Part shown: positions 37,105 to 45,887 of the stretch, piece after piece
How positions within the stretch are numbered: the first letter of the stretch is position 1
Layout of the letters: each line of letters opens with the position of its first letter
Source: Azoarcus sp.
GTDB lineage: Bacteria; Pseudomonadota; Gammaproteobacteria; Burkholderiales; Rhodocyclaceae
Assembly: GCA_020725025.1 (NCBI GenBank)
Contig: DYFV01000009.1
Coordinates: 40,583-104,582, forward strand
Direction of reading: 5' to 3'
Length of the DNA: 64,000 bases
Program-made: the position numbers and the translations under genes
Notes under the pieces: model-generated
What the model was told of the DNA's origin: nothing
What the model saw: only the letters and a program-made list of their open reading frames with translations
The model's database searches: none

Positions 37105-40100
37105 CTACGGCAGCGGCGCGAACAACGCCTCGATGTCCGACTCGCCGAACTTGGCGAGCGCGTCCGCGTCCTCGGACAGCACGCCGGCCGCCAGCGCCGC
37201 TTTCTTGTCCTGCAGGGCGAGGATGCGCTCCTCGATGCTCCCGGCGCACACCAGCTTGAACACGAACACCGGCTTGTCCTGTCCGATGCGGTGGGCCCGG
37301 TCGGTGGCCTGGTTCTCCGCCGCCGGGTTCCACCAGGGATCGAAATGGATCACGGTGTCGGCCGCAGTGAGGTTCAGGCCCACGCCGCCCGCCTTGAGGC
37401 TTACCAGGAAGACGGGCGCTTCGCCTTCCTGGAAGGCGGCCACTACGGCCTCCCTGTCCTTGGTGTCGCCGGTGAGCTTCACCCAGGCGATGCCGCGCTC
37501 GGCGAGCTCCGCCTCGATGAGCGCCAGCATCCCGGTGAACTGCGAGAACACCAGCACCTTGCGCCCCTCGTCCACCAGCTCGGGCAGCATCTCCATCAGG
37601 AGGTCGAGCTTGGCGCGCTCCTTCACGCCGGCCGCCGCGTCGGTCTTCAGGAGCCGCGGATCGCAGCACACCTGGCGCAGCTTCAGGAGCGCATCCAGGA
37701 TCACGATCCGGCTGCGGGCGAAGCCGCGGGCGGCCACCTCGTCGCGGATGCGCTGGTCCATGCTCGCGCGCACCGTCTCGTAGAGGTCGCGCTGGCGGCC
37801 TCCGAGCTCGACGCTGCGCACCACCACCGTCTTGGGGGGCAGCTCCTTGGCCACGTCCTCCTTGCGCCGGCGCAGGATGAAGGGGGCCACCCGGCGGGCG
37901 AGGAGCTCGCGGCGCAGCAGGTCGCCGTGCTTCTCGATGGGCGTGCGCCACTGGGCGTTGAAGGTCTTGGCGTCGCCCAGGAAGCCGGGCAGCAGGAAGT
38001 CGAACTGGGCCCACAGCTCGCCGAGGTGGTTCTCCAGCGGCGTGCCGGTGAGGCACAGGCGATGGCGGGCGGTGAGCTCGCGCACCACGCGCGCCGCCTG
38101 GCTCGCGGCGTTCTTCACCGTCTGCGCCTCGTCGAGCACGATGCTGTGGTACTCGTGGCGGGCGAGCTCGGCCCGGTCGCGCCACAGCAGCGGGTAGGTG
38201 GTGAGGCAGACGTCGTGCTCGGCCATGCGCGCGAAGGCGGCCTTGCGCGCCGTGCCGTGGAGCGCCAGCACGCGAAGCTCCGGCGCGAAACGCTCCGCCT
38301 CCCGCCGCCAGTTGAAGACCAGCGAGGTGGGCAGCACCACCAGCACCGGGCGGTCGAGCCGGCCGGCGCGCTTCTCGGTGAGGAGATGGGCGAGCGTCTG
38401 GGCGGTCTTGCCCAGGCCCATGTCGTCGGCGAGGATGCCGCCCAGCCCGTGCTCGCGCAGGTGCTGCAGCCAGGCGAGGCCTTCCAGCTGGTAGGGACGC
38501 AGCGCCGCGCCGAAGCCGTCCGGCGCGGCCACGGCACGCACCTTGGCGGCGCCGCGGATGCGCTCGAGCCAGTCGTCGAGCTGCTGCCAGCCCTCGCGCC
38601 GCCAGTCCTCGCCCAGCGCCTCGGCGAGCCGTGGCGCATCCATGCGCGAGAGCGGGCGGGGGCCGCCGGCGGGGGCGTCGAAGAGGTCCACCAGGGTGCG
38701 GGCCAGCGGCTTGATGCGCCCGGCGGGCGCGAGGATGCGCGCGCCGGCCGGCTCGTGCAGGGTCACCGGCTCTTCGTCCGGGATCGCGGCGAGCCGCTGG
38801 GGATCCAGCCAGCGGCCGTCGCGGCGGAACAGCGCGTGCAGGAGCGGCACCAGGTCCACCCGCCGGCCCTCCACCTCGATGCCCAGCGAGAGCTCGAACC
38901 AGCCCGCCTCGGTTTCGGCGAGGTCGGCGAACCAGGCCTCGGCCTCGATCACGTGGTGGCGGAAGTCGGGGGCGCACTCGATGCGCCAGCCCGCCTCGCG
39001 CAGGCCGGGCGCGGTGTCGGCGAAGAAGTGCCGCCAGGCGTTCTCGCTCGCCAGGCCGAGTGCGCCGTCCGGCAGCTCCTGATGGCTCACGATCCAGCGC
39101 GAGCGCACCGGCTGGAAGCCTGCCGCGGCGAGCGCGTCCATGGCACGGGCTTCCGATTCCGGGCGGCGGCGCACGCGGACCGAGCGGCCGTCGGGCAGGC
39201 TCGCGAAGATGGTCTCCGAACCGGCCGCCACCTTCGCCTCGCCGTAGGCGAAGTCCGCCTCCGCGAAATCGAAGGTGGCGTGCACCGTGTGCGGGTAGTC
39301 GCGATGGGCGTGGAGCTGCCACGCATGCACGCTGTCCAGGCGCAGCACCGGCTGCGGCTCGGCGTCGATCTCCGGCAGGCTCTCCGCGCCGGCCGCCAGC
39401 GGCGAGGGCAGCCGCGGCGCGCTCTCGGCGAGTGCCGCGGCCACCAGCGGCAGCTCGCTGCGGGTGAGCGCGGGCAGTTCCAGTACCGCCCGCAAGGCCG
39501 CCTGGTCGGCGATCCCGGCCGGTCCCGCTTCGCCGCGCTCGGCGTCCACGTACCACATGGGGGCGGTGGCGAGCACCACGCTCGCCGGCGGATCGCTCTG
39601 AACCCGGGCGCGCACGCCCGTGCCTTCCGGCTGCCAATGCAGCGCCGCCGGCCGGGCGGGGGCGGCGGCGAGCGGCTTCAGCGGATGGTCCTCGTCCTGG
39701 GCGGCGAAGCAGCGTCCGGTGGCGAGCGCCGCCTGCAGCAGCGCGAGTCCCTCCGCGCCGACGATCGGGGCGCCGCCGTAGCCGCTCGTGCCCGCCTTGC
39801 GCAGGAGGGCGCGCAGCTGCCGGAACACCGCCAGGTCGTCGTCCTGGACGAAGGAGGGCTGCTTGAGGAGGGCCTGCTCGTAGTTGAACCACAGCTCGCC
39901 ACGCCCGGCGAAGCCGCCGTCGGCGTCGAGCTGCGCCTTGAAGAGCGTGAGTCGCGCACGGTGCGCCGCGGGCTCGCAATGCAGGCCGTAGAGGATGGCC
40001 TCGCGGGCGGTGCGTGCCGGCTTGCGCGCCGTCGCCGATTCCTTCGACACCCGCCTGGCGAGCGCGGCCGCCCATTGGCGCACCGCGTCCCGTGGCTTCT

Positions 40101-40413
40101 CCACCAGCGCGCCCGGGCGCTGCGCGAAGAGCAGCACCGCCACCGCGTGCTTGCACCGGTTGCCCACCGGACAGGTGCAGCGGGTGGCGACGTCGATGGT
40201 CGCCTCGCCGAAGTAGTCGCGCCGCTCGAGCCTGACCGAGGTGCGGTAGGGCAGGGGCTCGCTGCCTTGCACCTGGGCCGACAGCGTGTTGCCGGCCACC
40301 TCCAGGTTCCTCACGCGGCCGACGTAGGGCCTGCCCTTGGCAATGGCATTGTTCGAGAAGAGCTGGTGAAGCGTGTCGTCGTCGAGTCGTGCGAGCAGTT
40401 GGGCCAGAGCCAT
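37105..40413 (-). CDS. SNF2/SWI2-family helicase with N-terminal SWIM zinc finger
   Basis: 1102-residue DNA-dependent ATPase. The SWIM finger CTCPVGNRCKH is at residues 79-89 (CxCx5CxH). A long middle region without recognised domains is followed by the SNF2 N-lobe with Walker A ADDMGLGKTAQT near 664-675 and a DEAQ box near 763, then the helicase C-lobe with VNL-type motif GGVGLNLTAADTVIHFD and QATDRAHRIGQ. Such bacterial HepA/RapA-like proteins remodel protein-DNA complexes or RNA polymerase; the specific role is unknown. It is flanked upstream by the radical-SAM gene (66 bp). Confidence 0.93.
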   Translation of the reverse strand: MALAQLLARLDDDTLHQLFSNNAIAKGRPYVGRVRNLEVAGNTLSAQVQGSEPLPYRTSVRLERRDYFGEATIDVATRCTCPVGNRCKHAVAVLLFAQRPGALVEKPRDAVRQWAAALARRVSKESATARKPARTAREAILYGLHCEPAAHRARLTLFKAQLDADGGFAGRGELWFNYEQALLKQPSFVQDDDLAVFRQLRALLRKAGTSGYGGAPIVGAEGLALLQAALATGRCFAAQDEDHPLKPLAAAPARPAALHWQPEGTGVRARVQSDPPASVVLATAPMWYVDAERGEAGPAGIADQAALRAVLELPALTRSELPLVAAALAESAPRLPSPLAAGAESLPEIDAEPQPVLRLDSVHAWQLHAHRDYPHTVHATFDFAEADFAYGEAKVAAGSETIFASLPDGRSVRVRRRPESEARAMDALAAAGFQPVRSRWIVSHQELPDGALGLASENAWRHFFADTAPGLREAGWRIECAPDFRHHVIEAEAWFADLAETEAGWFELSLGIEVEGRRVDLVPLLHALFRRDGRWLDPQRLAAIPDEEPVTLHEPAGARILAPAGRIKPLARTLVDLFDAPAGGPRPLSRMDAPRLAEALGEDWRREGWQQLDDWLERIRGAAKVRAVAAPDGFGAALRPYQLEGLAWLQHLREHGLGGILADDMGLGKTAQTLAHLLTEKRAGRLDRPVLVVLPTSLVFNWRREAERFAPELRVLALHGTARKAAFARMAEHDVCLTTYPLLWRDRAELARHEYHSIVLDEAQTVKNAASQAARVVRELTARHRLCLTGTPLENHLGELWAQFDFLLPGFLGDAKTFNAQWRTPIEKHGDLLRRELLARRVAPFILRRRKEDVAKELPPKTVVVRSVELGGRQRDLYETVRASMDQRIRDEVAARGFARSRIVILDALLKLRQVCCDPRLLKTDAAAGVKERAKLDLLMEMLPELVDEGRKVLVFSQFTGMLALIEAELAERGIAWVKLTGDTKDREAVVAAFQEGEAPVFLVSLKAGGVGLNLTAADTVIHFDPWWNPAAENQATDRAHRIGQDKPVFVFKLVCAGSIEERILALQDKKAALAAGVLSEDADALAKFGESDIEALFAPLP

Positions 40414-40479
40414 CGGAAAGCGCGTCGGGCAAGCGGAACCCGCAATTGTAACGGGCCCCGTGTGAATCCCGTGGTGGGC

Positions 40480-41637
40480 TCAGGGCATGATCTCGACGTA
40501 CTCGTACACCTCGCAGTCGCGCAGCGCCTTCTTCACCGGCAGCGCGGCGCGGGCGTACCAGTCGGCCGGCGAGCGCGCGTCCACCAGCGTGCCCAGGTGG
40601 CGCACCAGCTCGCAGATCGGCTCCACCACCGCCTCGCGGTACTGCGTGTCCTGCTTCACGTAGGCGAGATGCAGGTTCTTCATGCAGTTGCGCCGGCAGA
40701 AGTGGAAGGCGTCGCAGGTCCCGCAGGGCATGTCGGGGTGCGGCTGCAGCGGGGAACGCTTCAGCCAGTTGGCGACGATGTCGCCCTGGAGCATGTCCGG
40801 CAGGTACATCATGTCGGGACAGGGGTAGATCTTCCCGTCGGGCATGATGTTGAGCAGGTGGGTCGACACCCGGCACTGGGTGAGGCCGTGGCAAAGCTCC
40901 TCGGCGCGGCTGGGAAAGAGCTTGTTGCGCACCACGCCCATGATGGGGATCACCGGGTAGAGCCGCGCCGGATCCTCGAAGAAGCGCGCCACGAGCTGCT
41001 CCAGCACCGCCTTGCGGCGCGTGATGCTCTCCGGCGTGTAGGCCTCGCCGGCGACGAACTGGAAGTAGAGGTAGTCGAAGGTGCCGGCGAGCTCGTCGAA
41101 CTCCTCGAAGCTGGTCTCCGGGTCGTTCCAGGTCATGCGCGCGGTGATCGTGCCGCCGATGCGGCCGCGCACCTTTTCCAGGTTGCGCAGCACCTGGCGG
41201 TAGATGCCGCGGCCGCGGTAGCCGTCGGTGGTCTTCTCGCCGCCGTCCACCGACACCAGCACGTTGGAGAGGTTGGCGAGCACCGCGTCGGGCAGGCCGT
41301 CGAGCAGCGTCCCGTTGGTCTGGAGCTGGTAGCGGAACTGGGGCCAGCGCTCCATCACCGCGAACATGAAGTCGCGGTTGAGCGTGGGCTCGCCGCCGTA
41401 GAAGGTGACGTAGATCTCCTTGCCCGCGAGGTGGCGGGCGATGAAGGCGTCGAGGTGGTCGAGCTCGTAGGCCACGTCGTTCTGCGAGCCGAGCACCTCG
41501 CCCACGCCGAGGGAGCAGTAGCTGCACTTCAGGTTGCACTTGAGGGTGGTGAGGAGCTGCAGCTCGACCCGGCCGCCGCGGATGGGCTCGCATTCGGATC
41601 CGGCCGGCGCGGCGGGGTGGAAGACGATGGGTTGCAT
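40480..41637 (-). CDS. SPASM-domain radical SAM protein
   Basis: 385 residues. The radical-SAM cluster motif is CNLKCSYC (Cys34, 38, 41), the SAM segment FYGGEPTLN follows, and auxiliary-cluster cysteines lie in IYPCPDMMY and in CGTCDAFHFCRRNCMKN, the SPASM signature. The family modifies peptides (anaerobic sulfatase maturation, RiPPs, cofactor precursors) or other substrates; no precursor peptide gene or sulfatase is adjacent, so the substrate is unknown. It lies between a porin terminator and the SNF2 helicase gene. Confidence 0.88.
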   Translation of the reverse strand: MQPIVFHPAAPAGSECEPIRGGRVELQLLTTLKCNLKCSYCSLGVGEVLGSQNDVAYELDHLDAFIARHLAGKEIYVTFYGGEPTLNRDFMFAVMERWPQFRYQLQTNGTLLDGLPDAVLANLSNVLVSVDGGEKTTDGYRGRGIYRQVLRNLEKVRGRIGGTITARMTWNDPETSFEEFDELAGTFDYLYFQFVAGEAYTPESITRRKAVLEQLVARFFEDPARLYPVIPIMGVVRNKLFPSRAEELCHGLTQCRVSTHLLNIMPDGKIYPCPDMMYLPDMLQGDIVANWLKRSPLQPHPDMPCGTCDAFHFCRRNCMKNLHLAYVKQDTQYREAVVEPICELVRHLGTLVDARSPADWYARAALPVKKALRDCEVYEYVEIMP

Positions 41638-41720
41638 GATCGGTCGCCGTCGAATTCTCGGGGTGGTTGGCGGGGAGGGCGATTCTCGCCAGCCCCGTGC
41701 GGCGACGGTTTGACGCATGT

Positions 41721-41757
41721 CAACGGGGTGCCCGGGCAGACGGCCCGGACACCCCGT
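41721..41757 (-). terminator. Terminator hairpin after the porin gene
   Basis: A 16-bp stem with one mismatch (41721-41736 with 41742-41757, core ACGGGGTG/CACCCCGT) and a 5-nt loop, 6 bp after the porin stop. It has no T-run on the minus strand but is strong. Confidence 0.6.
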
Positions 41758-41762
41758 TGCCG

Positions 41763-42977
41763 TTACCACATGAAGCGCACCCCGAGGGTCGCGTACCGGG
41801 TGTCGGTGGCGCGGCCGAAGGCCGGGTTGAGGTCGAACTCGGAGCGGCCGAGCTCGCCGTAGAGCGTCATGAAGGGGTTCACCGTGTGATAGACGCCGGC
41901 GAGCGTGCCTTCGGCGGTGTGGCCCGGCGTGGCCGCGGTGTCGTCCACCTCGGTGCGGCCGTAGCTCAGGCGCAGCATGGTCGAGGGGGTGACCTTGCCG
42001 GTGACCTGCACCCAGTAGCCGCGGCTCTTCCTCTCGCGGCCCTGGGCGTCGAGGGCGTCGAAGTCGAACATCAGCGCCGAGCCCAGGCCGCGGCCGGTGA
42101 AGGCTGTGGCGGACAGGGCGACCGGTCCGAGCGCGAGCTGGACGCCGGTGGACGCACCCTTTCCGGTCACCCGGTCGCCCCCGGCGCACACCGCACCGCC
42201 CGGCAGCCGGCAGTTCTCCGCCGACTGGTATACCCCGTCCACGTACAGCGTGTAGGCGCCGCCCTCGAAGCGGCCGTCGTAGGCGAGCTCGGCCTCGACG
42301 CGCGGCGTGGTGGTCTTGCTCGCGGTGGGCGCCCCCGCGATGAACACGTTGCCCATCTGGCTCGGGTCGTAGAGACCGACCGCGGCCTTCAGCGCCTTGT
42401 CCTGGGGCGTGCGGTAGACCAGGCCGCTGTTGAAGTTCGCGTACAGGTAGCCCGAATGCAGCGAGCCGGCGGCAAGCGCGAAGCCGCTGTTGGCGTTGTC
42501 GTAGCCGAAGAAGCCGCCCGCCAGCACCGAGGCGTCCCACAGCACCGGCCGGCCGTTGAAGATGCTGTAGTGCTTGCCGATCAGCACCTGCCCGAAGTCG
42601 CCCTCGAACTTCGCGTAGATCTCCCGCGGATCGATGGATTTCGACGCGGAATCGCCGACGTTTCCGCGGTTCTTGAAGTTGCCCTCGCCAGAGTGCGGGT
42701 TGATGCGCAGGCCCAGCCGGCTCGACATGCGGATGCCGTTGGTCTCGGGCACCGCGAAGTTGAAGCCGACCAGGTTCGGCGAGTCGCCCGAGGTGATGCG
42801 GAAGGCGTCGTTCGCGTCCGCGTCGCCGCGGGTGGAGCTGGCGTTGAGGATGATCCAGCCGTCCGTGCTGAAGCGGTAGCCGTCCTTTTCATACACGACG
42901 ATCTCCGCCTGTGCCGCGCCCGCCACCAGCGCGCTGCCCACGAAGCTGGCGAGCAGCTTCACCGAAGGTCCTTTCAT
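41763..42977 (-). CDS. Gram-negative porin
   Basis: 404 residues with a signal peptide (MKGPSVKLLASFVGSALVAG, cleavage after AQA). The mature protein has alternating beta-strand segments, aromatic girdles, GYDNANSGFALAAGSL and a C-terminal strand ending YATLGVRFMW; the terminal aromatic residue is the BAM signal (Trp rather than the usual Phe). It has the size of a 16-strand trimeric porin; substrate unknown. It is oriented away from the dehydrogenase cluster across a 580-bp gap and could be a matched uptake channel for its substrate, an inference only. Confidence 0.85.
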   Translation of the reverse strand: MKGPSVKLLASFVGSALVAGAAQAEIVVYEKDGYRFSTDGWIILNASSTRGDADANDAFRITSGDSPNLVGFNFAVPETNGIRMSSRLGLRINPHSGEGNFKNRGNVGDSASKSIDPREIYAKFEGDFGQVLIGKHYSIFNGRPVLWDASVLAGGFFGYDNANSGFALAAGSLHSGYLYANFNSGLVYRTPQDKALKAAVGLYDPSQMGNVFIAGAPTASKTTTPRVEAELAYDGRFEGGAYTLYVDGVYQSAENCRLPGGAVCAGGDRVTGKGASTGVQLALGPVALSATAFTGRGLGSALMFDFDALDAQGRERKSRGYWVQVTGKVTPSTMLRLSYGRTEVDDTAATPGHTAEGTLAGVYHTVNPFMTLYGELGRSEFDLNPAFGRATDTRYATLGVRFMW

Positions 42978-43295
42978 GGGATGTCTCCTGTCTTTCTTTT
43001 CGTAGGGACGGGCGGATTCGATCCGGCGCCGCACGCGGTCCGGGGCGATCCGCCCTGTTCGGGGTGGCACGCCGCGGCCCTCCTCGACCGACGGTGCGCT
43101 TCCCGCAGGAGGCGGGGATAGCAACGCCGATGCCAACGGGTAGGCCGCGATACCGGAGGGACGGCCGTCGCGCGGTCGGCCGCGTCCCGCGAACCGTGTA
43201 TCGGCGCGGGTTTCGACGGTAGGCGGGGCAGTCGTTCGGGCCCTGCCGAAACGGTCGGCTGCAGCGCCGGGGCGCCGGGCGAAGCGGCCGACGGC

Positions 43296-43335
43296 TGTCG
43301 CATCCGCTGCGACAGGCGTCGCAGGCGCTGCGACA
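43296..43335 (+). promoter_or_regulatory. Two phased enhancer-type palindromes
   Basis: TGTCGCA-N5-TGCGACA (43296-43314, perfect) and, starting exactly 21 bp later, cGTCGCA-N5-TGCGACa (43317-43335, perfect over the inner six bases of each arm). They lie about 130 bp upstream of the -24 element, the usual place for sites bound by enhancer-binding proteins. The related palindrome upstream of acoA suggests an AcoR-like activator. Confidence 0.7.
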
Positions 43336-43448
43336 CCCGCGCGACGCCGCGACGGGCCGCCGCAGACCTCTCGCGGGACCGCTCTCTCTCCTCGAATCCC
43401 TTTCTGGTCAGTCACTTGCAATCGTCTAGGCGCGGTCCCGCGTCCCGC

Positions 43449-43464
43449 TGGCATCGCCCTTGCG
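43449..43464 (+). promoter_or_regulatory. Sigma-54 promoter of dehydrogenase system 1
   Basis: TGGCATC-GCCC-TTGCG matches the sigma-54 consensus with GG and GC correctly spaced, about 94 bp upstream of the E1-alpha ATG and downstream of the phased palindromes. Confidence 0.8.
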
Positions 43465-43557
43465 ATGACGGCTTTCGCAGAGGCTCCCGACCGGGGGCCG
43501 GGCGGGCCGGCCGTCGTCCCGCCGAACGATTTCGTGACCTAGAGGAGACCGAGGGCT

Positions 43558-44565
43558 ATGGACCCCACATCCGAACAGCTGCTGTGGATGTACGAAAAGA
43601 TGGTGGAAATCAGGGAGTACGAGGAGACCATGGCGAAGGTCTATCTCGAGGGCAAGCTCCCGCCGAAGATCCAGAAAGGGCTCGCCTTCGACATCGGCGC
43701 CGGACCCGTGCCCGGCGAGATGCACCTGGCCGCCGGCCAGGAGCCGGTCGCGGTGGGGGTCTGCGCCCACCTGCGCCGGGAGGACACGGTGGTGGGCGCG
43801 CACCGGCCGCACCACTTCGCCATCGCCAAGGGTGTGGACCTCGACGCCATGACCGCCGAGATGTTCGGCAAGGTCACCGGCCTTGGCCGCGGCAAGGGCG
43901 GGCACATGCACCTCTTCGACCCCGCGGTGAAGTTCTCCTGCAGCGGCATCGTGGGCGCCGGCGCGCCCCAGGCCTGCGGTGCGGCGCTGGCGGCGAAGAA
44001 GATGGGCAAGGACTGGGTGGCGGTGGCCTTCTTCGGCGAAGGCGCGGCCAACCAGGGCGCCTTCCACGAGGCCTTGAATCTCGCCGCGCTGTGGAAGCTG
44101 CCGGTGGTCTTCGTGTGCGAGGACAACAAGTACGGCATCTCGGTGGAGAAGTGCGACTCCACGGCGGTCGAGTCCAACGCCGTGCGCGGCGCGGGCTACG
44201 GCATGCCCGGCGTGCTGGTGGAGCGCAACGACGCGGTGGCGGTGTTCGCGGCGGCCGGCGAGGCGGTGGCGCGCGCCCGGCGCGGCGAGGGCCCGACCCT
44301 CATCGAGGTCAAGACCGACCGCTACCTGGGCCATTTCCAGGGCGACCCGGAAGTCTATCGGCCCAAGGGCGAGGCCCAGCAGCTGCGCGCCAACGACCCC
44401 ATCCCGGCGCTGGGCACGCTGCTGCGCGCCCGCGGACTCCTCGACGACGCCGCCGACACCCGGCTGCGCCAGGCGGTCTCCGCCCGCGTCGAGGCGGCCT
44501 ACGCCTACGGCCGCTCCAGCCCCTATCCCGAGCCGGCCGAAGCCCTGCTCCACGTCTTCCACTGA
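43558..44565 (+). CDS. TPP-dependent dehydrogenase E1 component, alpha subunit (system 1)
   Basis: 335 residues. It belongs to the pyruvate/acetoin dehydrogenase E1-alpha family; the TPP and Mg2+ motif starts GEGAANQGAFHEALN and ends EDNKYG (about 160-193), with Glu in place of the common Asp of GDG. GEMHLAAGQEPVAVG and GRGKGGHMHL are further signatures. With E1-beta it would decarboxylate a 2-oxo acid or cleave acetoin-like hydroxyketones and pass the acyl group to lipoate. It is paralogous to acoA at 56744 but clearly different (for example a 15-residue insertion near residue 40). It is the first gene of a seven-gene unit under a sigma-54 promoter. Confidence 0.92.
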   Translation: MDPTSEQLLWMYEKMVEIREYEETMAKVYLEGKLPPKIQKGLAFDIGAGPVPGEMHLAAGQEPVAVGVCAHLRREDTVVGAHRPHHFAIAKGVDLDAMTAEMFGKVTGLGRGKGGHMHLFDPAVKFSCSGIVGAGAPQACGAALAAKKMGKDWVAVAFFGEGAANQGAFHEALNLAALWKLPVVFVCEDNKYGISVEKCDSTAVESNAVRGAGYGMPGVLVERNDAVAVFAAAGEAVARARRGEGPTLIEVKTDRYLGHFQGDPEVYRPKGEAQQLRANDPIPALGTLLRARGLLDDAADTRLRQAVSARVEAAYAYGRSSPYPEPAEALLHVFH

Positions 44566-44585
44566 ATCCGCGACGAGGCAAAGCA

Positions 44586-45620
44586 ATGACGATCGAAACG
44601 AAAGCGCGCACCCTCACCATGGCCCAGGCCATCTCGGAAGCCATCGGCCAGGAGATGGAGCGGGACGAGCGGGTCTTCGTGATGGGCGAGGACGTGGGCA
44701 AGTACGGCGGCATCTTCAGTGCCACCACGGGGCTCCTCGACCGCTTCGGCCCGGCGCGCATCATGGACACGCCGATCTCCGAGACCGGCTTCATGGGCGC
44801 GGCCCTGGGCGCCGCCGCCGAGGGCCTGCGCCCCATCTCCGAGCTGATGTTCGTGGACTTCTTCGGGGTGTGCTTCGACCAGATCTACAACCACCTGGCG
44901 AAGAACACCTACATGTCGGGTGGGGCCTGCAAGTACCCGGTGGTGATCACCACCGGCATCGGCGGCGGCTACAACGACGCCGCCCAGCACTCCCAGTGCC
45001 TGTACTCCATCTTCGCCCACGTGCCGGGCCTCAAGGTGGTGGTGCCGTCCAACGCCTACGACGCCAAGGGCCTGATGACCCAGGCCATCCGCGACGACAA
45101 CCCGGTGATCTTCCTCTACCACAAGGGCATCATGGGCCTGTCCTGGATGTCCTATTTCGAGGGCAGCACCAACGAGGTCCCCGCCGAGCAGTACGCCATC
45201 CCCTTCGGCCAGGCCAAGGTGGTCCGCGAGGGCCGCGACCTCACCATCGTGACGCTTTCCCAGATGGTGCAGAAGTCGCTGCTGGCCGCCCAGCAACTCG
45301 CCGCCGAGGGCATCGACGCCGAGGTCCTCGACCTGCGCACCCTGGTGCCGCTGGACCGCGAGGCGGTGCTCGCCTCGGTGGCGAAGACCGGCCGCCTGCT
45401 GGTGGCCGACGAGGACTACCTCTCCTACGGCCTGTCCGGCGAGATCGCCGCCCTGGTGGCGGAGAACCTCGACCGGGTGAAGCTCAAGGCGCCGGTGCGG
45501 CGCCTGGCGGTGCCCGACGTGCCCATCCCCTTCAGCCGGCCCCTCGAGCAGTTCGCGATTCCCCAGGTGGACACGATCGCGGCGAGTGCCCGCACCCTGA
45601 TGACCCTCAACCTCGACTGA
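44586..45620 (+). CDS. TPP-dependent dehydrogenase E1 component, beta subunit (system 1)
   Basis: 344 residues of the transketolase-type E1-beta family: FVMGEDVGKYGGIF, DTPISETGFMGAALGAA, the AQHSQCLYSIFAHVPGLKVV active-site region and the C-terminal RLLVADEDYLSYGLSGEIAAL. It forms the alpha2-beta2 E1 with the preceding gene, 20 bp apart. It parallels acoB in system 2. The first residues MTIETKARTLTM follow a short A-rich ribosome region. Confidence 0.93.
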   Translation: MTIETKARTLTMAQAISEAIGQEMERDERVFVMGEDVGKYGGIFSATTGLLDRFGPARIMDTPISETGFMGAALGAAAEGLRPISELMFVDFFGVCFDQIYNHLAKNTYMSGGACKYPVVITTGIGGGYNDAAQHSQCLYSIFAHVPGLKVVVPSNAYDAKGLMTQAIRDDNPVIFLYHKGIMGLSWMSYFEGSTNEVPAEQYAIPFGQAKVVREGRDLTIVTLSQMVQKSLLAAQQLAAEGIDAEVLDLRTLVPLDREAVLASVAKTGRLLVADEDYLSYGLSGEIAALVAENLDRVKLKAPVRRLAVPDVPIPFSRPLEQFAIPQVDTIAASARTLMTLNLD

Positions 45621-45637
45621 AACAGAGAGAAAAAGAC

Positions 45638-45883
45638 ATGACGCAAATCGTTCTGGACGACGCAGTGTGGGCCGACGTGGAGGAGGGCACCGAAGCCCTG
45701 CTCCAGGAGTGGCAGGTGAAGCCGGGCGACACGGTGGAAGCCGGCCAGGTGCTGGGCGTGGTGGAGCTGGTGAAGACCAGCCACGAGATCCTCGCGCCCG
45801 GCGCCGGGCGGGTGGCCGCCCTGGAGGTGGAGGAGCAGGCCACCTTCGGCCGCGGCGCGGTGCTCGCCGTCCTCGAGGCCTGA
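45638..45883 (+). CDS. Free-standing lipoyl-domain protein (system 1)
   Basis: 81 residues, a single lipoyl/biotinyl domain and nothing else. The predicted lipoyl lysine is Lys46 in VELVKTSHEI, at the beta-hairpin tip, framed by PGDTVEAGQVLG and ILAPGAGRV. In ordinary complexes this domain is fused to the N-terminus of E2; here it is a separate mobile carrier. It is 17 bp after E1-beta and 4 bp before the E2 core. It could alternatively be read as a glycine-cleavage H-like carrier, but the sequence is of the E2 lipoyl type. Confidence 0.88.
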   Translation: MTQIVLDDAVWADVEEGTEALLQEWQVKPGDTVEAGQVLGVVELVKTSHEILAPGAGRVAALEVEEQATFGRGAVLAVLEA

Positions 45884-45887
45884 GGCC

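Larger units (their letters stand above)
42978..43557. other. 580-bp divergent regulatory region, porin / dehydrogenase system 1
   Basis: No supported gene. On the plus side it holds two phased palindromes (43296-43335) and a sigma-54 promoter (43449-43464); a GAGGAG ribosome site precedes the E1-alpha ATG. The porin side has an AGGAGAC ribosome site but no promoter I can recognise. Confidence 0.7.

Noticed and set aside
36917..41593. Open reading frame of over 1500 codons on the minus strand in a second frame across the helicase and radical-SAM genes
   Set aside because: Its product is Arg/Ala/Gly/Pro-rich without motifs, and it overlaps genes with clear SNF2 and SPASM signatures. It is the expected shadow in GC-rich DNA.
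36952..41862. Long plus-strand open frame opposite the helicase, radical-SAM and porin genes
   Set aside because: Antisense to three well-supported genes; His/Val/Leu/Gly-rich low-information product typical of the antisense frame of GC-rich genes.
43065..43080. TGGCACG in the porin/dehydrogenase gap as a sigma-54 -24 box
   Set aside because: The -12 position reads GGCC instead of containing GC at the required spacing; the match at 43449 is better.
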